DNA from: Pseudomonas helvetica
Lineage (GTDB): Bacteria > Pseudomonadota > Gammaproteobacteria > Pseudomonadales > Pseudomonadaceae
Assembly (NCBI RefSeq): GCF_039908645.1
Contig: NZ_CP150917.1
Coordinates: forward strand, 4,413,501 to 4,477,500
Length of the DNA: 64,000 nt
Reading direction: 5' to 3'
Position numbers and translations under genes: made by a program. The notes under the pieces are model-generated. The model was not told where the DNA came from. It worked only from the letters and a program-made list of their open reading frames with translations, and searched no databases. Position 1 is the stretch's first letter. Each line of letters starts with the position of its first letter. Positions 57,642-64,000 of this stretch are shown piece after piece.

Positions 57642-57733
57642 GGGTGCCGTCCTTATCTTGTTATGGGAAAGCCTTTGGGGTTCTGTTTGTTGAGAAGCCC
57701 GATGCAACAAATAGAACACAATGAATTATTTTT

Positions 57734-57743
57734 TTGTATACAA
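57734..57743. promoter_or_regulatory. Palindromic operator candidate 1, GlcG-side
   Basis: TTGTATACAA, a perfect 10-base palindrome with A/T flanks, about 93 bases before the GlcG-like gene on the minus strand. An identical copy lies at 57873. The shape suits a FadR/GntR-type or similar dimeric repressor. Confidence 0.6.
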
Positions 57744-57828
57744 TAATTCTCGAAATACGGCTCATGCGACGAAACGCCACAGTATTTATGGCCCTCCGAC
57801 GAATGAAACAGCCGCTTGAGAAAATGGA

Positions 57829-57858
57829 TTGACCTGCGCCGTCCGCCGTGAATACACT
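57829..57858 (+). promoter_or_regulatory. Sigma-70 promoter of the gcl operon
   Basis: TTGACC (57829-57834) and TACACT (57853-57858) with an 18-base spacer. Transcription would start near 57865, just before the second palindrome. Confidence 0.6.
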
Positions 57859-57872
57859 CTGCGCAAAGCCAC

Positions 57873-57882
57873 TTGTATACAA
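57873..57882. promoter_or_regulatory. Palindromic operator candidate 2, gcl-side
   Basis: TTGTATACAA, identical to the copy at 57734. It lies about 8-17 bases after the predicted gcl start point, a roadblock position for a repressor. In P. putida the gcl operon is repressed by GclR; whether GclR reads this motif is inference. Confidence 0.65.
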
Positions 57883-57909
57883 TTACAAAACGTAAAGAGG
57901 CACAAAACC

Positions 57910-59685
57910 ATGAGCAAAATGAGAGCAATCGAAGCCGCCGTTCTGGTGATGCGCCGTGAAGGGGTTGATACCGCTTTTGGCATTCCGGGCGCTGCAATCA
58001 ACCCGCTGTACTCCGCCCTGCAAAAGGTCGGCGGCATCGATCACGTCCTCGCTCGCCACGTTGAAGGCGCCTCGCACATGGCCGAGGGTTACACCCGCAC
58101 CAAGGCTGGCAACATCGGCGTGTGCATCGGCACCTCCGGCCCTGCCGGTACCGACATGGTCACCGGGCTTTACAGCGCCTCGGCCGACTCGATCCCGATT
58201 CTTTGCATCACCGGGCAAGCACCCCGTGCCCGTATGCACAAGGAAGACTTCCAGGCCGTCGATATCACCAGCATCGTCAAGCCGGTGACCAAGTGGGCGA
58301 CCACCGTTCTGGAGCCGGGCCAGGTGCCTTACGCGTTCCAGAAAGCCTTCTATGAAATGCGCTCCGGCCGTCCGGGCCCGGTACTGATCGACCTGCCGTT
58401 CGACGTGCAGATGGCTGAAATCGAATTCGACATCGACACCTACGAACCACTGCCATTGGCCAAGCCCGCGGCAACCCGCAAGCAAGTCGAGAAAGCCCTG
58501 GCCATGCTCGATCAGGCTGAACGTCCATTGCTGGTAGCCGGCGGCGGCATCATCAACGCCGATGCCAGCGACCTGTTGGTGGAATTCGCCGAGCTGACCG
58601 GTATTCCGGTGATCCCGACCCTGATGGGTTGGGGCACGATCCCGGACGATCACCCGCTGATGGTCGGCATGGTTGGCCTGCAGACTTCGCACCGCTACGG
58701 CAACGCGACGATGCTCAAATCCGACGTGGTGCTGGGCGTGGGTAACCGTTGGGCCAACCGTCATACCGGTTCGGTCGAGGTGTACACCGAAGGCCGAAAA
58801 TTCATTCACGTCGACATCGAGCCGACCCAGATCGGCCGCGTATTCACCCCGGACCAGGGCATCGTTTCCGACGCCGGCCTGGCGCTGAAAATGTTCATCG
58901 AAGTCGCCCGCGAGTGGAAAGCCGCCGGCAAACTGAAGGATCGCAGCGCCTGGTTGCAAGACTGCCAGCAACGCAAGGCCAGCCTGCACCGCAAGACTCA
59001 CTTCGACAACGTGCCGGTCAAACCGCAGCGCGTGTACGAAGAGATGAACCAGGTGTTCGGCAAAGACACCTGCTACGTCAGCACCATCGGTCTGTCGCAG
59101 ATTGCCGGCGCGCAGTTCCTGCACGTCTACAAACCGCGTCACTGGATCAACTGCGGTCAGGCCGGCCCTCTGGGCTGGACCATTCCGGCAGCGCTGGGCG
59201 TGGTCAAGGCCGATCCGAGCCGTAAGGTCGTGGCACTCTCGGGCGACTATGACTTCCAGTTCATGATCGAAGAACTGGCGGTGGGCGCGCAGTTCAAACT
59301 GCCGTACATCCACGTTGTGGTGAACAACTCATACCTGGGTCTGATCCGTCAGGCGCAGCGCGGTTTCGACATGGACTACTGTGTGCAATTGTCCTTCGAC
59401 AATCTCAACGCACCGGAGCTCAATGGTTACGGGGTGGACCACGTAGCGGTTGCCGAAGGTTTGGGTTGCAAGGCGTTGCGCGTGTTCGAGCCGGCGGGCA
59501 TCGCCCCTGCCCTGCGCAAGGCCGAGGAGCTGATCGAGGAGTTCAAGGTTCCGGTGATCGTCGAGATCATCCTGGAGCGCGTGACCAACATTTCCATGGG
59601 CACCGAGATCAACGCCGTCAACGAATTCGAGGACCTGGCGCTGGTCGGCAGCGACGCACCGACAGCGATTTCGTTGCTGGATTAA
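57910..59685 (+). CDS. gcl: Glyoxylate carboligase
   Basis: A 591-residue thiamine diphosphate enzyme that joins two glyoxylates to tartronate semialdehyde and CO2. It has the distinctive Val51 in [14 protein letters not shown], where other ThDP enzymes have the catalytic glutamate. Further motifs are [18 protein letters not shown] and the ThDP-binding [30 protein letters not shown]. It begins the glyoxylate operon. AGAGG lies before the ATG. The frame is open upstream, but that part is promoter sequence. Confidence 0.98.
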   Translation: MSKMRAIEAAVLVMRREGVDTAFGIPGAAINPLYSALQKVGGIDHVLARHVEGASHMAEGYTRTKAGNIGVCIGTSGPAGTDMVTGLYSASADSIPILCITGQAPRARMHKEDFQAVDITSIVKPVTKWATTVLEPGQVPYAFQKAFYEMRSGRPGPVLIDLPFDVQMAEIEFDIDTYEPLPLAKPAATRKQVEKALAMLDQAERPLLVAGGGIINADASDLLVEFAELTGIPVIPTLMGWGTIPDDHPLMVGMVGLQTSHRYGNATMLKSDVVLGVGNRWANRHTGSVEVYTEGRKFIHVDIEPTQIGRVFTPDQGIVSDAGLALKMFIEVAREWKAAGKLKDRSAWLQDCQQRKASLHRKTHFDNVPVKPQRVYEEMNQVFGKDTCYVSTIGLSQIAGAQFLHVYKPRHWINCGQAGPLGWTIPAALGVVKADPSRKVVALSGDYDFQFMIEELAVGAQFKLPYIHVVVNNSYLGLIRQAQRGFDMDYCVQLSFDNLNAPELNGYGVDHVAVAEGLGCKALRVFEPAGIAPALRKAEELIEEFKVPVIVEIILERVTNISMGTEINAVNEFEDLALVGSDAPTAISLLD

Positions 59686-59700
59686 GAATGACTTGTCACC

Positions 59701-59803
59701 TGTAGCAGCTGCCGAGGCACGAGGCTGCGTTGGGCTGCGAAGCGGCCCCCGACGGCGGTCCTGCGGACACGCAACGCAGCCTCGTGCCTCGGCAGCTGCT
59801 ACA
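59701..59803. repeat. REPIN with perfect 31-base arms (CAGCTGC family)
   Basis: Arms 59701-59731 and 59773-59803 are perfect inverted copies, starting TGTAGCAGCTGCCGAGGC and ending GCCTCGGCAGCTGCTACA. It lies between gcl and hyi within the operon. Such a stem would be very stable in the mRNA. A decayed single copy is at 46275. Confidence 0.93.
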
Positions 59804-59830
59804 GGCACATATTTTTTACAGGAGACCACC

Positions 59831-60613
59831 ATGCCGCGTTTCGCAGCCAACCTGTCCATGCTGTTTACCGAGCAGGATTTTCTTGCCCGCTTTGAAGCGG
59901 CCGCCAAAGCCGGCTTCAGTGGTGTCGAATACCTGTTCCCTTACGATTTCAGCTCCGCCGACATCAAGGCTCAACTGGATGCCAACGGTCTGACCCAAGT
60001 GCTGTTCAACCTGCCGGCCGGTGACTGGGCCAAGGGTGAGCGCGGGATCGCCTGCCATCCGGATCGCGTGGAAGAGTTCCGCGCCGGCGTCGATCTGGCG
60101 ATCGCTTATGCACAGGTTCTGGGCAACACCCAAGTCAACTGCCTGGCCGGTATCCGCCCACAAGGCGTCGACGACGCCACCGTGGAAAAGACCTTTGTCG
60201 CCAACCTCAAATATGCCGCCGACAAGCTGCAAGCGGTGGGCATCAAACTGGTAATGGAAGCAATCAATACCCGCGACATCCCGGGCTTCTACCTGAACAA
60301 CACCGCCCAGGCGCTGTCGATTCGCGAACAAGTGGGCAGCGCCAACCTGTTCCTGCAATACGACATCTACCACATGCAAATCATGGAGGGCGACCTGGCC
60401 CGCACCATGGCGACGCACCTGGAGGAGATCAACCACATTCAACTGGCCGACAACCCGGGCCGCAACGAGCCGGGCACCGGTGAAATCAACTACCGCTTCC
60501 TGTTCGAACACCTGGACCGCATCGGCTACCAGGGCTGGATCGGCTGTGAATACAAGCCGCTGACCACCACTGAAGCGGGTCTTGGCTGGTTGAAAACCCA
60601 TAACGCAATCTGA
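59831..60613 (+). CDS. hyi: Hydroxypyruvate isomerase
   Basis: A 260-residue TIM-barrel protein of the AP-endonuclease 2/xylose isomerase-like family. It starts PRFAANLSMLFTEQDFLARF, followed by GFSGVEYLFPYD, MEAINTRDIPGFYL and NHIQLADNPGRNEPGTGEINY, which hold the metal and acid residues. It interconverts hydroxypyruvate and tartronate semialdehyde. GGAGACC lies just before the ATG. Order and neighbours are as in other Pseudomonas gcl operons. Confidence 0.96.
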   Translation: MPRFAANLSMLFTEQDFLARFEAAAKAGFSGVEYLFPYDFSSADIKAQLDANGLTQVLFNLPAGDWAKGERGIACHPDRVEEFRAGVDLAIAYAQVLGNTQVNCLAGIRPQGVDDATVEKTFVANLKYAADKLQAVGIKLVMEAINTRDIPGFYLNNTAQALSIREQVGSANLFLQYDIYHMQIMEGDLARTMATHLEEINHIQLADNPGRNEPGTGEINYRFLFEHLDRIGYQGWIGCEYKPLTTTEAGLGWLKTHNAI

Positions 60614-60634
60614 TCGAAGACCGCGTCATCGTTC

Positions 60635-60660
60635 ATCGCGGGCAAGCCTGGCTCCTACAG
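60635..60660. repeat. Solitary REP (GTAGGAGC family) between hyi and glxR
   Basis: ATCGCGGGCAAGCC-TGGCTCCTACAG is a single full REP. A weak partner beginning CCTGTAGGTGCAATTG follows at about 60672, so this may be a decayed REPIN. Confidence 0.8.
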
Positions 60661-60721
60661 GAGTCAGGTTTACCTGTAGGTGCAATTGCGAACAGAGCTA
60701 TAAAAACAAGAGGATTTTCTC

Positions 60722-61612
60722 ATGGCTAAAATCGGATTTATCGGCACCGGCATCATGGGCCACCCAATGGCGTTGAACCTGCAGAAAGCCGGTCACAGCC
60801 TGTTCCTGTCGGCGCACCACGACGCTGCTCCGGCTGACCTGGTTGCCGCTGGCGCGGTCGCCCTGGCGAGCCCGAAAGAAGTCGCTCAGGAAGCCGAATT
60901 CATCATCATCATGGTGCCGGATACCCCACAGGTCGATGATGTGCTGTTCCGTGCCGATGGCGTCGCCGCCGGTGTTGGCAAAGGCAAAGTGGTCATCGAC
61001 ATGAGCTCGATCTCGCCGACCGCGACCAAAGCCTTCGCGGCGAAGATCAACGAGAAAGGCGCGCAATACCTTGACGCTCCGGTGTCCGGTGGTGAAGTCG
61101 GTGCCAAGGCTGCGACCCTGAGCATCATGGTCGGTGGCGACAGCGATGCGTTCGAACGCGCGCTGCCGCTGTTCCAGAGCATGGGCAAGAACATCACCCT
61201 GGTCGGCGGCAATGGCGACGGTCAAACCGCCAAAGTGGCGAACCAGATCATCGTGGCGCTGAACATCCAGGCCGTGGCCGAAGCCTTGCTGTTCGCCTCG
61301 AAGAACGGTGCGGATCCTGCCAAGGTCCGTGAAGCGCTGATGGGCGGTTTCGCCTCCTCGAAGATCCTTGAAGTACATGGCGAGCGCATGATCAAAGGCA
61401 CCTTCGATCCAGGCTTCCGCATCAGCCTGCACCAGAAGGACCTCAACCTGGCGTTGGCCGGTGCGCGCGAATTGGGCATCAACCTGCCCAACACCGCGGG
61501 CACCCAGCAAGTGTTCAGCACCTGCGCGGCCCTCGGTGGTAGCAACTGGGACCACTCGGCGCTGATCAAAGGTCTGGAACACATGGCGAACTTCTCGATT
61601 CGCGATAAGTAA
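60722..61612 (+). CDS. glxR: 2-hydroxy-3-oxopropionate (tartronate semialdehyde) reductase
   Basis: A 296-residue beta-hydroxyacid dehydrogenase. The NAD-binding motif is IGFIGTGIMGHPMALNLQKAGH; the substrate loop is DAPVSGGEVGAKAATLSIMVGG; the catalytic Lys lies in AKVANQIIVALNIQAVAE. The C-terminal KDLNLALAGARELGINLP is typical. It reduces tartronate semialdehyde to D-glycerate, the third step after Gcl and Hyi. AAGAGG lies before the ATG. Confidence 0.97.
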   Translation: MAKIGFIGTGIMGHPMALNLQKAGHSLFLSAHHDAAPADLVAAGAVALASPKEVAQEAEFIIIMVPDTPQVDDVLFRADGVAAGVGKGKVVIDMSSISPTATKAFAAKINEKGAQYLDAPVSGGEVGAKAATLSIMVGGDSDAFERALPLFQSMGKNITLVGGNGDGQTAKVANQIIVALNIQAVAEALLFASKNGADPAKVREALMGGFASSKILEVHGERMIKGTFDPGFRISLHQKDLNLALAGARELGINLPNTAGTQQVFSTCAALGGSNWDHSALIKGLEHMANFSIRDK

Positions 61613-61641
61613 GCCCTGCTACAGAGGGTCAGCCTGGCCCT

Positions 61642-61732
61642 CTGTAGGAGCAAGGCTTGCCCGCGATCGAATCGCTTCGGTGCAGCTGAAACACCGTGGT
61701 GTCTGGATCGCGGGCAAGCCTTGCTCCTACAG
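61642..61732. repeat. REPIN (GTAGGAGC family) between glxR and ttuD
   Basis: The arms CTGTAGGAGCAAGGCTTGCC (from 61642) and GGCAAGCCTTGCTCCTACAG (to 61732) form an extended inverted pair. It is the third REP element inside the glyoxylate operon. Confidence 0.92.
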
Positions 61733-61783
61733 GGGCTATGTAAGTCTCGATATCCCCAATAACAAGAATTCCGGGAGCCCGCC

Positions 61784-63064
61784 ATGTCGGTCGATCCGCA
61801 ACAATTCCTGCGCGAGCTGTTTGCCACAGCCATCGACGCGGCCCATCCGCAGCATGTCCTCGAAGCCCATTTACCGAAAGATCGCAGCGGTCGGGTGATC
61901 GTCATTGGTGCCGGCAAAGCCGCCGCGGCCATGGCCCAGGTGGTCGAGCGCTGCTGGCAGGGTGAAGTGTCTGGCCTGGTGGTCACCCGCTACGGTCACG
62001 GCGCCCCTTGCGAAAAAATCGAAGTGGTCGAAGCCGCCCATCCGGTGCCTGATGCGGCCGGTCTGGCCGTGGCCAAACGGGTGCTGGAACTGGTCAGTAA
62101 CCTGAGCGAAGACGACCGGGTGATCTTCCTGCTCTCGGGCGGCGGTTCGGCCCTGCTCGCCCTGCCCGCAGCCGGTATCACTCTGGCCGACAAACAGGCG
62201 ATCAACAAAGCCCTGCTCAAATCCGGCGCAACCATCGGCGAGATGAACTGCGTGCGCAAGCACCTCTCGGCAATCAAGGGCGGCCGTCTAGGTAAGGCCT
62301 GCTGGCCAGCCACTGTTTATACCTACGCGATTTCCGATGTCCCGAGCGACCTCGCCACCGTGATTGCATCCGGCCCGACCGTCGCCGATCCGAGTACCTC
62401 GGCTGAAGCCCTGGCGATCCTCAAGCGCTATGCCATCGAGGTTCCGGTGTCGGTACGCAGCTGGTTGCAAAGCCCCGAATCGGAGACGGTAAAACCTGGC
62501 GACCCGAGCCTGGCTCGCAGCCATTTCCAGTTGATCGCCCGACCGCAGCAATCCCTGGAAGCGGCAGCGGTGAAAGCCCGCCAGGCCGGTTTCAGCCCGT
62601 TGATCCTCGGCGATCTGGAAGGCGAATCCCGTGAAGTGGCGAAAGTCCATGCCGGGATTGCGCGCCAGGTGGTGCTGCACGGTCAGCCGTTGGCGGCGCC
62701 GTGCGTAATTCTCTCCGGTGGCGAAACCACCGTCACCGTGCGCGGCAATGGTCGAGGCGGACGCAACGCCGAGTTCCTGCTCAGCCTGACCGACAGCCTC
62801 AAAGGTCTGCCCGGCGTCTACGCGCTGGCCGGTGATACCGATGGCATCGACGGCTCCGAAGATAACGCCGGCGCAATCATGACCCCGGACAGCTACGCCC
62901 GCGCCACGGCTCTCGGTTTGAGCGCCAGCGACGAGTTGGACAACAACAATGGCTATGGCTATTTCGCAGCGCTCGACGGGCTGATCGTCACCGAGCCGAC
63001 GCGCACCAACGTCAACGACTTCCGCGCCATCCTGATCCTCGAGAGCCCTGAACATGACGCCTGA
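61784..63064 (+). CDS. ttuD: Glycerate 2-kinase/hydroxypyruvate reductase-annotated protein TtuD
   Basis: A 426-residue MOFRL-family protein. It has the N-terminal [66 protein letters not shown] and the C-terminal [22 protein letters not shown] with [14 protein letters not shown]. This is the glycerate 2-kinase (GckA) fold; in Pseudomonas it is usually called hydroxypyruvate reductase TtuD. In this operon a kinase that turns D-glycerate into 2-phosphoglycerate makes better metabolic sense, since pyruvate kinase follows. The pyk start lies inside its end. Confidence 0.93.
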   Translation: MSVDPQQFLRELFATAIDAAHPQHVLEAHLPKDRSGRVIVIGAGKAAAAMAQVVERCWQGEVSGLVVTRYGHGAPCEKIEVVEAAHPVPDAAGLAVAKRVLELVSNLSEDDRVIFLLSGGGSALLALPAAGITLADKQAINKALLKSGATIGEMNCVRKHLSAIKGGRLGKACWPATVYTYAISDVPSDLATVIASGPTVADPSTSAEALAILKRYAIEVPVSVRSWLQSPESETVKPGDPSLARSHFQLIARPQQSLEAAAVKARQAGFSPLILGDLEGESREVAKVHAGIARQVVLHGQPLAAPCVILSGGETTVTVRGNGRGGRNAEFLLSLTDSLKGLPGVYALAGDTDGIDGSEDNAGAIMTPDSYARATALGLSASDELDNNNGYGYFAALDGLIVTEPTRTNVNDFRAILILESPEHDA

Positions 63065-64000
63065 TAAGAAGGTCAAAATCCTCGCCACCCTTGGCCCCGC
63101 CACTGACGGGATCGATGACATCCGCGAGCTGGTGCAAGCCGGGGTGAATATCTTTCGCCTGAACTTCAGCCACGGCGATCACGCCGACCACGCCCAGCGC
63201 TACCAGTGGATCCGCGAAGTCGAGCGCCAACTCAATTACCCGCTGGGCATTCTGATGGACCTGCAAGGCCCGAAGCTGCGGGTCGGCCAGTTTGCCGAGG
63301 GCAAGGTGCAACTGGTGCGCGGTCAGGCCCTGCGCCTGGACCTCGACGCCACGCCGGGTGACGAGCGGCGGGTCAACCTGCCGCACCCGGAAATCATCGC
63401 CGCGCTGGAACCCGGCATGGACCTGTTGCTGGACGACGGCAAACTGCGTTTGCGGGTGGTGACCAAGTATGCCGACGCCATCGACACCACGGTGCTCAAT
63501 GGCGGCGAGTTGTCGGACCGCAAAGGCGTCAACGTGCCGCAAGCGGTGCTCGACCTCAGCCCGCTGACGGCCAAGGATCGTCGCGACCTGAGTTTCGGTC
63601 TGGAATTAGGTGTCGATTGGGTCGCGCTGTCATTTGTGCAGCGTCCTGAAGACATTCGTGAGGCACGCGCACTGATCGGCAACAAAGCCTTTTTGATGGC
63701 GAAAATCGAAAAACCGTCGGCCGTTGAACAACTGCGCGAAATCGCTGAGCTGAGCGACGCGATCATGGTTGCCCGTGGCGACCTCGGTGTGGAAGTACCG
63801 GCCGAGAGCGTGCCGCAGATCCAGAAAGACATCATCAGCATCTGCCGCCAGCTCGGCAAACCGGTGGTGGTGGCGACCCAGATGCTTGAGTCCATGCGTT
63901 TCTCCCCGGCGCCGACACGGGCCGAGGTAACCGACGTCGCCAACGCCGTGGCCGAAGGGGCTGACGCGGTGATGCTCTCGGCGGAAACCGCTTCTGGCGA
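63054..64000 (+). CDS. pyk: Pyruvate kinase, N-terminal part
   Basis: The first 315 residues are in the window; the gene runs off the right edge. Motifs are [66 protein letters not shown] and the active-site [26 protein letters not shown]. It makes ATP and pyruvate from phosphoenolpyruvate. It overlaps ttuD by 11 bases, so it belongs to the glyoxylate operon and completes the route from glyoxylate to pyruvate. In P. putida the equivalent gene is named pykF. Confidence 0.96.
   Translation, partial: MTPDKKVKILATLGPATDGIDDIRELVQAGVNIFRLNFSHGDHADHAQRYQWIREVERQLNYPLGILMDLQGPKLRVGQFAEGKVQLVRGQALRLDLDATPGDERRVNLPHPEIIAALEPGMDLLLDDGKLRLRVVTKYADAIDTTVLNGGELSDRKGVNVPQAVLDLSPLTAKDRRDLSFGLELGVDWVALSFVQRPEDIREARALIGNKAFLMAKIEKPSAVEQLREIAELSDAIMVARGDLGVEVPAESVPQIQKDIISICRQLGKPVVVATQMLESMRFSPAPTRAEVTDVANAVAEGADAVMLSAETASG

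Noticed and set aside
57883..59313. A 476-codon open frame antisense to gcl
   Set aside because: The gcl frame is complete and conserved; the antisense translation has no family resemblance.

Overview
The window is chromosomal DNA from a Pseudomonas, most likely the P. fluorescens group. The evidence is GC-rich coding sequence, Pseudomonas-type sdhCDAB-sucAB-lpd-sucCD and fabA-fabB clusters, a gcl-hyi-glxR-ttuD-pyk glyoxylate operon, and many REP/REPIN palindromes of the kind typical of fluorescent pseudomonads. Gene order from gltA to the DUF4892 gene resembles, from memory, the PA1580-PA1624 region of P. aeruginosa. I saw no rRNA, tRNA, CRISPR array, transposase or prophage.

Region 1 (1-8.1 kb) holds the start of a chemoreceptor, a MocR-type regulator, an SDR and an MDR oxidoreductase, pyrF, a two-component pair with a His/Pro-rich sensor loop, and a five- to six-EF-hand protein. 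Region 2 (8.3-17.1 kb) holds a PerM/AI-2E permease, a run of overlapping genes (DUF4892, GST, two alpha/beta hydrolases), an acyl-CoA synthetase with a thioesterase, and gpsA-DUF4389-sixA. Region 3 (17.3-22.2 kb) is a tightly packed trio: TonB-dependent receptor, ABC_sub_bind-type periplasmic protein and hybrid histidine kinase. It looks like a sensing system and is followed by fabA-fabB (22.5-24.2 kb), which makes unsaturated fatty acids.

Region 4 (24.4-32.7 kb) holds stress and housekeeping genes: OsmC, pirin, dienelactone hydrolase, htpG with a heat-shock-type promoter, two PaaI thioesterases, a small lipoprotein, MAPEG, DUF599 and brnQ. Region 5 (33.1-46.1 kb) is the TCA block. sdhC-D-A-B, sucA-B, lpd and sucC-D lie on the minus strand, and gltA diverges from sdhC with recognisable promoters on both sides.

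Region 6 (46.4-57.6 kb) is mixed: actP-yjcH acetate uptake, an orphan betaine-binding protein, a membrane GH17 enzyme, a lipase-like protein overlapping an MlaA homologue that lacks a lipobox, DUF808, a RutR-like regulator, an exported hydrolase and a GlcG/HbpS protein. Region 7 (57.9-64 kb) is the glyoxylate-to-pyruvate operon (gcl, hyi, glxR, ttuD, pyk), with REP elements between its early genes and paired TTGTATACAA palindromes at its divergent promoter. Pyruvate kinase is cut by the window end.
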